NCBI RefSeq assembly: GCF_001545035.1
Contig: NZ_FCOJ02000055.1
Location: forward strand, 1 to 52,156
DNA from: Caballeronia glebae
GTDB taxonomy: Bacteria; Pseudomonadota; Gammaproteobacteria; Burkholderiales; Burkholderiaceae
Reading direction: 5' to 3'
DNA: 52,156 nucleotides
Both the position numbers and the translations under genes were made by a program. Numbering within the stretch: the stretch's first letter is position 1; each line of letters opens with the position of its first letter. Under the pieces are notes generated by a model. The model was not told the DNA's origin. It did not search any database and saw only the letters and a program-made list of their open reading frames with translations. This document shows positions 1 to 9,605 of the stretch, piece by piece.

Positions 1-990
1 GTCGATGAGCGTCGCGGCCGCATCGGCGCCATCGAGCGTGACGGTTTCCGCGCCGAGTTCGGAGGCGAGCTTGAGCGCGTCGAGCGTGCGGCGGCGCTGG
101 TCGTCGGAGAGACGCTGCAACTTCGGCGTTTCGACGTACACCGCGAGCCAGTCGGCCTTGAGCGCCGCGGCGAGCCGCGCGGCCGCGCGCACGAGCGTCG
201 CGCTCTCCGGTCCCGGCCCGATGCACGCGATCAGCCGTTCGCGCGCGCGCCAGATGCGTTCGATCGACTGATCGGCGCGGTACTCGCGCATCTGCGCATC
301 GACGCGGTCCGCCGTGCGGCGCAACGCGAGTTCGCGCAGCGCGATCAGATTGCCCTTGCGAAAGAAATTGCGCACGGCGTGCTCGGCCTGCGTCGGCAAA
401 TAGACCTTGCCTTCGCGCAGACGGTCGAGCAGTTCCTCGGGCGGCAGATCGACGAGCGTGACTTCATCGGCGAGATCGAACACGCGATCGGGCACGGTCT
501 CCCAGACGCGAATCCCGGTGATGCGCCCAACGATGTCGTTCAGGCTTTCGAGGTGCTGGACATTGACGGTCGTATAAACGTCGATGCCCGCGTCGAGCAG
601 TTCTTGCACGTCCTGCCAGCGCTTCATGTGGCGCGAGCCCTGGACGTTCGAGTGCGCGAGTTCGTCGACGAGAATGAGTTGCGGCTTTCTTGCGAGCGCG
701 GCGTCGAGATCGAATTCGGCGAGCAGACGGCCACGATATTCGATGCGCGCGGGCGGCAGCGTTTCGAGGCCTTCGACGAGCGCCAGCGTTTCCTTGCGCC
801 CGTGCGTTTCGATCACGCCGACGACCGTCTCCGCGCCCTCGTCGCGGCGGCGGCGCGCGGCTTGCAGCATCGCGAAGGTCTTGCCTACGCCAGCGGAAGC
901 GCCGAAGAAGACCTTCAGCCTTCCGCGCTGGCGTTTTTCTTCCTCGCGATGGAGTTTGTCGAGGAGTTCGTCGGGTGTTGGACGGGGCAT
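1..990 (-). CDS. kdpD: Sensor histidine kinase KdpD, N-terminal part (cut by window edge)
   Basis: This is the membrane sensor kinase that controls kdp expression in response to K+ limitation. Only the first 330 residues lie in the window; the membrane and kinase parts lie beyond base 1. The visible part is the cytoplasmic KdpD domain with a Walker A motif GASAGVGKT (residues 30-38) and a VDELAHSN motif, followed by the start of the universal-stress-protein-like domain (GPGPESATLVRAAARLA). The ATG at 990 was chosen because the family start (MPRPTPDELL) begins there. It lies 80 bp downstream of kdpC on the same strand, so it probably ends the kdpFABC operon. The response regulator kdpE is expected further left but is not visible. 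Confidence 0.95.
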   Translation of the reverse strand, partial: MPRPTPDELLDKLHREEEKRQRGRLKVFFGASAGVGKTFAMLQAARRRRDEGAETVVGVIETHGRKETLALVEGLETLPPARIEYRGRLLAEFDLDAALARKPQLILVDELAHSNVQGSRHMKRWQDVQELLDAGIDVYTTVNVQHLESLNDIVGRITGIRVWETVPDRVFDLADEVTLVDLPPEELLDRLREGKVYLPTQAEHAVRNFFRKGNLIALRELALRRTADRVDAQMREYRADQSIERIWRARERLIACIGPGPESATLVRAAARLAAALKADWLAVYVETPKLQRLSDDQRRRTLDALKLASELGAETVTLDGADAAATLID

Positions 991-1070
991 GGTTCAGGTT
1001 TTTGCTGGCGCTCGGGGGTTTTCGTTCGCCTGGGGTTTCGTGAAGCCCGGCCGACTCGATGAACCCGCCA

Positions 1071-1643
1071 CTACTTCGCCGCATCCAAAGCGAGATTCAA
1101 TTTAAGCACATTCACCCTGGGCTCTCCGAGGAGACCAAACTGCCGCCCGCTCGTGACCTGCGCGACGAGCGCCTCGACCTGCGCCGCCGGCATCCCTCGC
1201 GCTTTCGCCACGCGCGCCACCTGATACGCGGCCGCCGCCGGACTGATCTCCGGATCGAGTCCGCTGCCCGACGACGTCACCAGGTCGACGGGAACAGCCG
1301 CGCCGTTGCCCGGATCGGCATCGTGCAAGGCGGCAATGCGCGCCTTGATTTCATCCGCGAGCGCCGGGTTGGTCGGCCCGAGATTCGAGCCGCTCGAACT
1401 GCCCGCGTTATACGGATTCGGCGTCGTCGCGGATAAACGGCCCCAGAAGTATCGAGGCGCATCGAACTGCTGCCCGATGATCTCCGAGCCGACCGCGCGG
1501 CCGTCAAGCTCGATCAGACTGCCGTTCGCCCGATGCGGGAACGCCGCCTGTCCGATCGCGGTGACGACCGCCGGATACACCACGCCCGTCACGACGGTCA
1601 GCGCGACGAACAGCACCAGCATGGGACGCAATAAGTTCTTCAT
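1071..1643 (-). CDS. kdpC: K+-transporting ATPase subunit C, KdpC
   Basis: KdpC is the single-span subunit that binds KdpB and raises ATP affinity in the KdpFABC K+ pump of the inner membrane. The product is about 190 aa, normal for the family, with one N-terminal membrane segment (MLVLFVALTVVTGVVYPAVV) and a periplasmic or soluble remainder that includes the conserved NPALADEI region. I chose the ATG at 1643 because a GGAG lies 8-9 bases upstream; a TTG at 1652, directly abutting the kdpB stop, is an alternative. It sits between kdpB and kdpD in the operon. Confidence 0.95.
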   Translation of the reverse strand: MKNLLRPMLVLFVALTVVTGVVYPAVVTAIGQAAFPHRANGSLIELDGRAVGSEIIGQQFDAPRYFWGRLSATTPNPYNAGSSSGSNLGPTNPALADEIKARIAALHDADPGNGAAVPVDLVTSSGSGLDPEISPAAAAYQVARVAKARGMPAAQVEALVAQVTSGRQFGLLGEPRVNVLKLNLALDAAK

Positions 1644-1648
1644 GATGT

Positions 1649-3778
1649 TCAACTCCAGCCAAGGGCCGTAATGACCATATCGATGAGCTTGATGAACGGG
1701 AACGGCAACACAAGACCGCCCAGCCCGTAGATCAGCAGGTTGCGGCGCAACAGCGACGCGGCGCCCAGTGCGCGATACTTCACGCCCTTCAATGCAAGCG
1801 GAATCAGGAACACGATGATCAGCGCATTGAAGATCACCGCCGACAGAATCGCCGATGACGGCGACGCCAGATGCATCACGTCCAGCACGCGCAACTGCGG
1901 ATACGTCGTCGCGAACGCGGCCGGGATGATCGCGAAGTACTTGGCGACGTCGTTGGCGATGGAAAACGTCGTCAGCGAGCCGCGCGTCATCAACATCTGC
2001 TTGCCGATCTCCACGATCTCGATGAGCTTCGTCGGGTTCGAATCGAGATCGACCATGTTGCCCGCTTCCTTCGCGGCCTGCGTGCCGGTGTTCATCGCCA
2101 CGGCGACATCGGCCTGCGCGAGCGCGGGCGCGTCGTTGGTGCCGTCGCCCGTCATCGCGACGAGCCGTCCCTCGGCCTGATGCGCGCGGATCGTCGACAG
2201 CTTCGCTTCGGGCGTCGCTTCGGCGAGGAAGTCGTCGACGCCCGCTTCCGCCGCGATCGCCGCGGCGGTGAGGCGGTTGTCGCCCGTCACCATCACCGTC
2301 TTGATGCCCATCTTGCGCAGTTCCGCGAAGCGCTCCTTGATGCCGCCCTTCACGATGTCCTTCAGCTCGATCACGCCCAGCGCGCGCGTCGCATCGTTCA
2401 CGCGTTCGGCGACGACGAGCGGCGTGCTGCCGCGGCGCGCGACCTCGTCAACCGCGTTCTGCACTTCCTGCGGGAAGCGTCCGCCGCGCTCCTCGATATA
2501 GCGCTTCACGGCGTCGGCGGAACCCTTGCGAATCTCGCGCCCGGGCAAGTCCACGCCGCTCATGCGCGTCTGCGCGCTAAACGCGAGGAAGGTCGCGTGC
2601 AGCGTCGCCATGTCGCGCTCGCGGATGTTGAAGCGCTGCTTCGCCAGCACGACGATGCTGCGGCCTTCCGGCGTTTCATCGGCGAGCGATGCGAGTTGCG
2701 CCGCGTCCGCGAGATCGCGCTCCGCGATGCCCGGCGCCGCCACGAACATCGACGCCTGACGATTGCCGAGCGTGATCGTGCCGGTCTTGTCGAGCAGCAG
2801 CACGTCGACGTCGCCGGCCGCTTCGACCGCGCGGCCCGACGTCGCGATCACGTTCGCCTGCATCATGCGGCTCATGCCCGCGACGCCGATCGCCGAAAGC
2901 AGCCCGCCGATGGTCGTCGGAATCAGGCACACGAGCAGCGCAACGAGCGCGGTGATCGTGACGACGTGGCCCTGCTTCGCGGCATCGACGGAAAACATCG
3001 AGAACGGCAGCAGCGTCGCGGTCGCGAAGAGCAAGACGAGCGTCAGCGCGACGAGCAGAATCGTCAGCGCGATTTCGTTCGGCGTCTTCTGACGCTTCGC
3101 GCCTTCGACCATCGCGATCATGCGGTCGAGAAACGCCTCGCCCGGATTCACCGATACGCGCACGACGATCCAGTCCGAGAGCACGCGCGTGCCGCCCGTC
3201 ACCGACGAGAAGTCGCCGCCCGACTCGCGGATCACCGGCGCGGATTCGCCCGTGATCGCGGATTCGTCGACCGAGGCGACGCCTTCGATCACGTCGCCAT
3301 CGGCGGGAATCACGTCGCCCGCTTCGACGAGCACGACATCGTTTTTACGCAGATCGGTGGACGTCGTGATGCGGATCGGCGACTTCGGATGCGGCTCGTT
3401 GAGCTTCTTCGCCATCACGTTGTGCTTCGCGCTGCGCAGCGATGCCGCCTGCGCCTTCGAACGCCCTTCCGCGAGCGCTTCGGCGAAGTTCGCGAAGAGC
3501 ACCGTGAACCACAGCCACAGCGCGATCGCGAGGATGAAACCCGCGGGCGCTTCGGCCTGGCCCGCGAGCGCGGCGATCCAGAGCACCGTCGTCAGAATGC
3601 TGCCGACGTACACGCAGAACATCACCGGATTGCGCAATTGCGTGCGCGGCCCGAGCTTCCTGAACGAATCGACGATCGCCGGCGTAACGAGCGCCGGATC
3701 GAACATCGAGCGTACGGCCGTGCGTGCCTGCCCCAGATTGTCGGGACGGTGCAGCGGCGTTTGATTCTCTTGATTCAT
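1649..3778 (-). CDS. kdpB: K+-transporting P-type ATPase subunit B, KdpB
   Basis: KdpB is the catalytic P-type ATPase subunit that hydrolyses ATP to drive K+ uptake through KdpA. The protein is 709 aa. The actuator motif TGES is at about residues 176-179. The phosphorylation motif DKTGT has its Asp at 330. The hinge motif GDGTNDAP and several membrane helices follow. The open frame extends 5-prime to 4015, but the true start is the ATG at 3778 (MNQENQ), since the upstream stretch is an Arg-rich shadow of kdpA. It lies 14 bp after the kdpA stop and its own stop abuts kdpC. Confidence 0.97.
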   Translation of the reverse strand: MNQENQTPLHRPDNLGQARTAVRSMFDPALVTPAIVDSFRKLGPRTQLRNPVMFCVYVGSILTTVLWIAALAGQAEAPAGFILAIALWLWFTVLFANFAEALAEGRSKAQAASLRSAKHNVMAKKLNEPHPKSPIRITTSTDLRKNDVVLVEAGDVIPADGDVIEGVASVDESAITGESAPVIRESGGDFSSVTGGTRVLSDWIVVRVSVNPGEAFLDRMIAMVEGAKRQKTPNEIALTILLVALTLVLLFATATLLPFSMFSVDAAKQGHVVTITALVALLVCLIPTTIGGLLSAIGVAGMSRMMQANVIATSGRAVEAAGDVDVLLLDKTGTITLGNRQASMFVAAPGIAERDLADAAQLASLADETPEGRSIVVLAKQRFNIRERDMATLHATFLAFSAQTRMSGVDLPGREIRKGSADAVKRYIEERGGRFPQEVQNAVDEVARRGSTPLVVAERVNDATRALGVIELKDIVKGGIKERFAELRKMGIKTVMVTGDNRLTAAAIAAEAGVDDFLAEATPEAKLSTIRAHQAEGRLVAMTGDGTNDAPALAQADVAVAMNTGTQAAKEAGNMVDLDSNPTKLIEIVEIGKQMLMTRGSLTTFSIANDVAKYFAIIPAAFATTYPQLRVLDVMHLASPSSAILSAVIFNALIIVFLIPLALKGVKYRALGAASLLRRNLLIYGLGGLVLPFPFIKLIDMVITALGWS

Positions 3779-3792
3779 GCTGTCCTCGGAAA

Positions 3793-5601
3793 TCAATGGC
3801 CTGCGATCATCGTGATGTGCTCGACGATGGGCCCGAGCGCGAGCGCGGGCACGTAGGTGAGCGCACCGACCAGAAGGAGCGTGCCGAGCAGGAGCACCAC
3901 GAAGAGCGGACCGTGCGTCGGCAGCGTGCCGGCCGTCACGGCGAGACGCTTCTTCGCCGCGAGCGAGCCCGCGATCGCGAGCACCGGCACGATCGAGCCG
4001 AAGCGGCCGAACCACATCGCAATGCCGAGCATCGCGTTATAGAACGGCGTGTTCACCGAAAGGCCCGCGAACGCGCTGCCGTTGTTGTTGGCGGCGGAGC
4101 TGAACGCGTAAAGCACTTCGGAGAAGCCGTGCGCGCCCGGATTGGCGATGCCCGCGGTGCCCGCCGTCGTGAGCACGGCGATCGACGTGCCCGCGAGCAC
4201 GATGAGCGGCGTGAGCAGGATCGCGATCGACACCATCTTCATCTCGAACGACTCGATCTTCTTGCCGACGTACTCCGGCGTGCGTCCGATCATCAGACCG
4301 GCGATAAACACCGCAAGCAGCGCGAAGACGAGCATGCCGTACAGACCCGAGCCGACGCCGCCGAAGACCACTTCGCCGAGCTGGATGAGGAGCATCGGCA
4401 CGAGGCCGCCCAAAGGCGTCAGCGAATCGTGCGTGTTGGAGACCGCGCCGCACGATGCGGCCGTCGTCGCGACCGTGAAGATGCCCGATTGCGCGATGCC
4501 CAGACGCGTTTCCTTGCCTTCCATGTTGCCGCCCGCCTGCAACGCGGACGCCTTCGTATCGACGTGCAGCGACGCGAAGAGCGGATTGCCCGCCTGCTCC
4601 GCCGAAATCTCGCCGACGCACGCGGCCGCGAACGCGATGGTCATCGCCGCGAGCACGGCATAGCCCTGGCGCTTGTCGCCTATCGTGCGCCCGAACACGA
4701 CGCACAACGCCGCCGGAATGACGAGCATGGCGAGCATCTGCATGAAGTTCGAGAACGGCGTCGGGTTCTCGTACGGATGCGCCGAGTTCGCGTTGAAGAA
4801 GCCGCCGCCGTTAGTGCCAAGCATCTTGATCGCTTCCTGCGAGGCGACCGGGCCCATCGGCAGCGTCTGCTTGTCGGCCTTCACGTCCTGCATCACCGGA
4901 TTGCCTTGGGCGTCCTTCACGGCGTTGCCTTGCGCGTCCGTCTTCGGCGTCTGATACGTCGTGACTTGCAGCGTCGACACGTCCTGATACGCCTTGAAGT
5001 TCTGGATCGCGCCCTGACTCACGAAGACGAGCGCGAACACCACGGCGAGCGGCGCGAGGATATACAACGTCGTGCGCGTGAGATCGACCCAGAAGTTGCC
5101 GATGGTCTTCGCGCTATGCCGCTTGAAGCCGCGAATCAGCGCGATGACGACCGCGATGCCCGTCGCCGCCGACAGGAAGTTCTGCACGGTGAGCCCGAGC
5201 ATTTGCGCGAGATAGCCGAGCGTGCTTTCGCCGCCGTAGTCCTGCCAGTTCGTGTTGGTCACGAAGCTGATGGCGGTGTTGAACGCGGCATCGGGCGTCA
5301 TGCCGGCCATGCCTTGCGGATTGGCCGGCAATACGCCTTGCAGACGCAGCAGCGCGTACAAAACCAGTGCGCCGAGCACGTTGAAGAGGATCACGGCCAG
5401 CGCGTAATGCTTCCATGACATCTCGGATTCGGGATCGACGCCGGCGATGCGATAGAGCATCGATTCGACCGGCCGGCCGATCCTGCGCACGACGACGGAC
5501 GATCCATCGAGCACGTTTGAGATATAGCGGCCGAGCGGAATGGCCAGCGCAATCAGCACGACGATGAAAATCGCCGTCTGCATAAACGTGTTGGCGTTCA
5601 T
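3793..5601 (-). CDS. kdpA: K+-transporting ATPase subunit A, KdpA
   Basis: KdpA is the channel-like K+-binding and translocating subunit of the Kdp pump, in the SKT (superfamily of K+ transporters) fold. The 602-aa protein has many membrane helices and repeated selectivity-filter-like segments (for example SFVTNTNWQDYGGE, TNGGGFFN and SNTHDSLTPLGG). The ATG at 5601 is preceded by GGAGG with a 7-base gap and overlaps the kdpF stop as ATGA, which implies coupled translation. A frame extension to 5676 is upstream read-through and not part of the gene. Confidence 0.97.
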   Translation of the reverse strand: MNANTFMQTAIFIVVLIALAIPLGRYISNVLDGSSVVVRRIGRPVESMLYRIAGVDPESEMSWKHYALAVILFNVLGALVLYALLRLQGVLPANPQGMAGMTPDAAFNTAISFVTNTNWQDYGGESTLGYLAQMLGLTVQNFLSAATGIAVVIALIRGFKRHSAKTIGNFWVDLTRTTLYILAPLAVVFALVFVSQGAIQNFKAYQDVSTLQVTTYQTPKTDAQGNAVKDAQGNPVMQDVKADKQTLPMGPVASQEAIKMLGTNGGGFFNANSAHPYENPTPFSNFMQMLAMLVIPAALCVVFGRTIGDKRQGYAVLAAMTIAFAAACVGEISAEQAGNPLFASLHVDTKASALQAGGNMEGKETRLGIAQSGIFTVATTAASCGAVSNTHDSLTPLGGLVPMLLIQLGEVVFGGVGSGLYGMLVFALLAVFIAGLMIGRTPEYVGKKIESFEMKMVSIAILLTPLIVLAGTSIAVLTTAGTAGIANPGAHGFSEVLYAFSSAANNNGSAFAGLSVNTPFYNAMLGIAMWFGRFGSIVPVLAIAGSLAAKKRLAVTAGTLPTHGPLFVVLLLGTLLLVGALTYVPALALGPIVEHITMIAGH

Positions 5602-5693
5602 TCGAGATCCTCCGCACGCAAAAGCGCGTACACGAGATACACGAAGAGCAGCAGCGTGGAAGCCGCCGCGAGCCACATCATCCAGGCGCTCAT
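5598..5693 (-). CDS. kdpF: K+-transporting ATPase subunit F, KdpF (31 aa)
   Basis: This 31-aa single-span peptide has a Trp/Met-rich start (MSAWMMWLAAAS), a hydrophobic LLLFVYLVYALL segment and a charged end RAEDLE. KdpF stabilises the KdpFABC complex. It is recognised by position directly before kdpA, by its size and by the conserved VYLVYALLRAE core typical of the family. Its stop overlaps the kdpA ATG, and its ATG overlaps the stop of the preceding small ORF (both as ATGA). Confidence 0.85.
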   Translation of the reverse strand: MSAWMMWLAAASTLLLFVYLVYALLRAEDLE

Positions 5694-5797
5694 GGACGGC
5701 CTCCCGTCGCGCGGCGGCTCAGTCGCTCGCAGCCGCGCGTAAGCGCCACGCAAAGTCCCCAGAACAGGACGATGCCGGCGAGGTAAATAAAGTCCAT
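5690..5797 (-). CDS. Unrecognised 35-aa membrane peptide leading the kdp operon
   Basis: The ORF encodes 35 residues with a single hydrophobic N-terminal segment (FIYLAGIVLFWGLCVAL) and a strongly basic tail (TRGCERLSRRATGGRP), which predicts a cytoplasmic C-terminus. A GGGGAG lies about 9 bases before the ATG, and the stop overlaps the kdpF ATG as ATGA, the same junction type as kdpF/kdpA. I do not recognise the family. Position and coupling suggest either an accessory small subunit of the Kdp pump or a leader peptide. I infer this from architecture only. Confidence 0.6.
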   Translation of the reverse strand: MDFIYLAGIVLFWGLCVALTRGCERLSRRATGGRP

Positions 5798-5994
5798 TTT
5801 GGTGTTCTCCCCTTGTGCGGTTCAGGACAGGGTGGAGATTAAGGAAATGGACGTAAAGGGCGGGAAAAGAGTCGGAGGCGGGGTGTAAAAATCGTGTAAA
5901 GACGCGGGATGCCGCTAAGCGGAACTAGGCGCGCCGCTCCGATAGAATCGAGCCTTCAGCGCACGGCCGCGCTTTACGAAGAAGACAGGCATTC

Positions 5995-6777
5995 ATGAAA
6001 ATCGCCACCTGGAACGTCAATTCCCTCAAAGTCCGCCAGCAGCACGTCATCGACTGGCTCGCGCTCTCGGGCGTCGACGTACTGTGCCTTCAGGAACTGA
6101 AGCTCCCCGACGAGAAATTTCCCCGCGCCGACCTCGAAGCCGCGGGCTACAAAAGCTGGTTCGCCGGACAGAAGACGTACAACGGCGTCGGCATTCTGGT
6201 GCGCGCCGACGCGGGCTTCGAAGTCGATGAAATCAGCGTCGTGCGCAACATCCCGGGGTTTGAAGATCTGCAGCAGCGCGTGATCGCCGCGACGATCGAC
6301 GGCGTGCGCATCGTCTCTGCGTATTTTCCGAACGGACAGGCGCCCGGCTCCGAGAAATTCGCCTACAAGATGCGCTGGCTGGATGCATTGCGCGAATGGC
6401 TGCGCGAGGACATGGCGCGTCACCCGCAACTCGCGCTACTGGGCGATTACAACATCGCGCCGGAAGACCGCGACGTGCACGATCCGAAAGCGTGGGAAGG
6501 CCAGAACCTCGTGTCGCCCGAAGAGCGCGCGCACTTCGCGCAACTCGTCGATCTCGGCCTGACCGATGCCTTCCGCAAGTTCGAGCAGCCCGAGAAGCTC
6601 TTTACGTGGTGGGATTATCGGATGCTGGCGTTTCGGCGCAACGCGGGGCTGCGCATCGACCACATTCTGTTGTCGGCGGAACTGGCTGCGCGCTGCACGT
6701 CATGCGAAGTCGACAAGGTGCCGCGCAAGTGGGACCAACCGTCGGACCACGCGCCCGTGATCGCGACGATCGGCTAA
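5995..6777 (+). CDS. xth: Exodeoxyribonuclease III / AP endonuclease
   Basis: This is an exonuclease III-type enzyme of the endonuclease/exonuclease/phosphatase fold. It cleaves DNA at abasic sites and degrades 3-prime ends in base excision repair. The protein is 260 aa, full length for the family. Visible catalytic elements are NVNSLK at 7-12, metal-binding E34 in LQELK, Y110, D151 and N153 in GDYNIAP, and D251-H252 in SDHAP. It is a lone gene, divergent from kdp and convergent with glnG 15 bp away. A TAGAAT lies at 5943-5948, but I see no convincing -35. Confidence 0.95.
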   Translation: MKIATWNVNSLKVRQQHVIDWLALSGVDVLCLQELKLPDEKFPRADLEAAGYKSWFAGQKTYNGVGILVRADAGFEVDEISVVRNIPGFEDLQQRVIAATIDGVRIVSAYFPNGQAPGSEKFAYKMRWLDALREWLREDMARHPQLALLGDYNIAPEDRDVHDPKAWEGQNLVSPEERAHFAQLVDLGLTDAFRKFEQPEKLFTWWDYRMLAFRRNAGLRIDHILLSAELAARCTSCEVDKVPRKWDQPSDHAPVIATIG

Positions 6778-6792
6778 TCCCGCCAGAGACGC

Positions 6793-8283
6793 TCACGCGT
6801 CGAGATGCAACTCCTGAATCTTGCGCGTGATCGTATTGCGGCCGATACCCAGACGCTCCGCCGCCTCCACCTTGCGCCCGCGCGTGAAGTCGAGCGCCTC
6901 GCGGATCACCGCGGCTTCGAAACGGCGCGCGAGTTCGTCCATGACATCGGCGGAATTCTCGCGCAACAGACGCGCCACTTCCGTTCGCAAGCCGTTTTCC
7001 CACACGCTCGCCGCAACGCCGGCCGGCGCCGCCGCGATCGGTGCGGACGCCACGCCGTTGACCGAATTCGGAAGCGCCGCGACCGCGCCATCCGTCGATA
7101 CGGCGAAACTCTCCGCGCTGACGTCCTGACGCGACGTGAGATCGGGCGGCAGATCCTTCTGCTCGATCACCTGCGCGGGCGCCATCACCGTGAGCCAGTT
7201 GCACAGGTTTTCGAGTTGACGCACGTTGCCGGGAAACGGTAGCGACGCGAGGTACGCAAGCGCATCGTCCGACACGCGCTTGGGTTCGACGCCCAGATCG
7301 CGGGCGCTTTTCTGCAAGAAGTGTCGCGTGAGTAGCGGAATATCCTCGCTGCGCTCGCGCAACGCCGGCAGACGCAGGCGAATCACATTCAGCCGGTGAT
7401 ACAAGTCCTCGCGAAACAGGCCTTGCCGCACGCGCGATTCGAGATTCTGATGCGTCGCCGCGATCACGCGCACGTTCGCCTTGAGCGGATTGTGCCCGCC
7501 CACGCGATAAAACTGCCCGTCCGACAGCACGCGCAACAGACGCGTCTGCAGGTCGAATGGCATGTCGCCGATTTCATCGAGAAAGAGCGTGCCGTTCTCC
7601 GCCTGCTCGAAGCGGCCCTGACGCATCGCCTGCGCGCCGGTGAACGCGCCGCGCTCGTGGCCGAACAGTTCGGACTCCAGCAGATCCTTCGGAATCGCCG
7701 CCGTGTTCAGGGCGATGAACGGCCCGTTCGCGCGTGGGCTATGTCGGTGCAAGGCGCGCGCAACAAGCTCCTTTCCGGTGCCTGATTCGCCCGTGATGAG
7801 CACGGTCGCCGCCGAATGCGACAGGCGGCCGATCGCGCGGAACATGTCCTGCATCGCGGGCGCCTGGCCGAGCATCTCGGGCGTCTCGGTCACGCGCTCG
7901 TCGATCGCTGCTTCGCCGCGCATGCTTTCGTCGACGGCGCGGCGGATCAACTCCACGGCCTTGTCGACATCGAACGGCTTGGCGAGGTATTCGAACGCGC
8001 CGCCCTGAAATGCGGCAACCGCGCTGTCCAGATCCGAGAACGCCGTCATGATGATGACGGGCAAGCCCGGCAAGCGGTCGCGCACGGTCTGCAGCAGCTC
8101 CAGCCCGGAGCCGCCCGGCATGCGGATGTCCGAGACGAGCACTTGCGGGCTCTCTCCCTCGAGCGCGGCGAGCGCGTCGCGCACGCCGGAGAAGCTGCGC
8201 GTCGTGAAGTTTTCTCGTGCGAGCGCTTTTTCCAGCACCCAGCGGATGGATTGGTCGTCGTCTACTATCCAGATCGGCTTCAT
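6793..8283 (-). CDS. glnG: Nitrogen regulation response regulator NtrC
   Basis: NtrC is the sigma-54-dependent enhancer-binding protein that activates nitrogen-assimilation genes when phosphorylated by NtrB. The 496-aa protein has a receiver domain with phospho-acceptor D52 (VSDIRMP). The AAA+ domain carries Walker A GESGTGKE (about 165-172) and the sigma-54 contact motif GAFTGA (212-217). A C-terminal Fis-type helix-turn-helix ends in RKVEAAERLGIGRNTITRKIQEL. The ATG at 8283 begins the receiver domain (MKPIWIVDDD); the frame extends upstream to 8403 but that stretch is not homologous. It follows glnL by 109 bp. Confidence 0.96.
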   Translation of the reverse strand: MKPIWIVDDDQSIRWVLEKALARENFTTRSFSGVRDALAALEGESPQVLVSDIRMPGGSGLELLQTVRDRLPGLPVIIMTAFSDLDSAVAAFQGGAFEYLAKPFDVDKAVELIRRAVDESMRGEAAIDERVTETPEMLGQAPAMQDMFRAIGRLSHSAATVLITGESGTGKELVARALHRHSPRANGPFIALNTAAIPKDLLESELFGHERGAFTGAQAMRQGRFEQAENGTLFLDEIGDMPFDLQTRLLRVLSDGQFYRVGGHNPLKANVRVIAATHQNLESRVRQGLFREDLYHRLNVIRLRLPALRERSEDIPLLTRHFLQKSARDLGVEPKRVSDDALAYLASLPFPGNVRQLENLCNWLTVMAPAQVIEQKDLPPDLTSRQDVSAESFAVSTDGAVAALPNSVNGVASAPIAAAPAGVAASVWENGLRTEVARLLRENSADVMDELARRFEAAVIREALDFTRGRKVEAAERLGIGRNTITRKIQELHLDA

Positions 8284-8392
8284 ATCGTTCGGCGAGAAGT
8301 CTTCGTGTGGTTCGGTGTGAGCCCGTCGAAACGGTCGGGCTGTGCGGCCCGATGTGTCACGTGCATGGCGTGAAGTCGCTGGTCGATCGTGA

Positions 8393-9535
8393 TCAACTCC
8401 CAAACGGCAACAAGATGGCGAATTCGGTGCAGCCGGGCCGGCTCTCCACTTCGATCAAGCCATCGTGCTGATGCACGAACGACTGCGCGAGCGTGAGGCC
8501 GAGACCGCTGCCGTCTTCCCTGCCCGAAACGAGCGGGAAGAAAATCCGGTCGCGGATTTCGCTGGGGATGCCCGGACCGTTGTCAGTGATATGCAAGTCC
8601 AATGCCAGTTTGTGCAGCTTTTTGCCGATCGTCACCTTGCGCGCGATGCGCGTGCGCAACTCGATCTTCGCGTCGCCTTGTGAAATGCGTTCCTTAAGCG
8701 CTTCGGCCGCGTTGCGCACGACGTTCAGCAGCGCCTGAATCAACTGTTCCTTGTCGCCGCGCAAGTCGGGCACGCTCACGTCGTAGTCGCGCTCGATCGT
8801 GAGGCCGCGCGGAAACTCCGCGAGAATCACCGCGCGCACGCGCTCGCAGACTTCGTGGATGTTCACGTCGCCGACGATATGCGGATGCCGGTGCGGCTCC
8901 AGCAAGCGATCGACGAGCGTCTGCAAGCGATCCGATTCCTTGATGATGACCTGCGTGTATTCGCGCAGCTCGTCGCGTTCGCGCGCGCCCAGCTCGAATT
9001 CGAGCAACTGCGCCGCGCCGCGAATGCCGCCGAGCGGATTCTTGATCTCGTGCGCGAGATTGCGGATGAGTTGCTTGTTGACGGCGGTGAGATCGTGGAT
9101 GCGCTCTTCGCGGTCCGTGCGCAGATGGCGCTCGTTCTCGAAGAGTTCGAGCAGCACGTAATCGGGCGCCGCTTCGAGATAGCCGACGATCGCGTGCACA
9201 TGCACCGGCTCGCGATTTTGCCGTTCGAGCACCGCATCGAGCCGCGTCGCGTTGAAGCGATTCTCGGCAATCGACGCGATCGTGGTCGCCAGTTCGTCCG
9301 CGTTCGCGAAAAGCTCCGGCCAGTTCGTCTGCGTCAACTGCTTGCGCGACATCTCCAGCATGGCTTCGGCCGAAGGGTTCGCGTATGCAATCCTGAGATT
9401 GCGCATGTCCAGAACGAGCACGTTCGTGGGCAGCGCCTCGAAGCCCGGCAGCAGTCCGCTCGCCGCCAGTTGCGTGTCGTCGGAGAGCGCGTCGGCGTGG
9501 CCTTTGCGCGCCTTGATCAGATTCTTGAGCACCAT
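8393..9535 (-). CDS. glnL: Nitrogen regulation sensor kinase/phosphatase NtrB
   Basis: NtrB is the cytosolic kinase and phosphatase for NtrC, controlled by the PII protein. The 380-aa protein has no membrane segment. A PAS-like domain covers about residues 30-130, then a HisKA dimerisation motif NLAHEIKNPLGG with H162, then an HATPase_c domain with an N-box (ALLNVVRNAAEAL) and G-boxes (DNGPGIP and GSGLGLTLA). It lies about 165 bp downstream of glnA, beyond an intrinsic terminator. It is therefore probably expressed by read-through from glnA or from an internal promoter. Confidence 0.95.
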   Translation of the reverse strand: MVLKNLIKARKGHADALSDDTQLAASGLLPGFEALPTNVLVLDMRNLRIAYANPSAEAMLEMSRKQLTQTNWPELFANADELATTIASIAENRFNATRLDAVLERQNREPVHVHAIVGYLEAAPDYVLLELFENERHLRTDREERIHDLTAVNKQLIRNLAHEIKNPLGGIRGAAQLLEFELGARERDELREYTQVIIKESDRLQTLVDRLLEPHRHPHIVGDVNIHEVCERVRAVILAEFPRGLTIERDYDVSVPDLRGDKEQLIQALLNVVRNAAEALKERISQGDAKIELRTRIARKVTIGKKLHKLALDLHITDNGPGIPSEIRDRIFFPLVSGREDGSGLGLTLAQSFVHQHDGLIEVESRPGCTEFAILLPFGS

Positions 9536-9605
9536 CGTGCAGTCAATGAGGTCGTTCGTGATACCGATCTTCTTCTCGTTTTCATGACACTCGGCAGCGA
9601 TTAAA

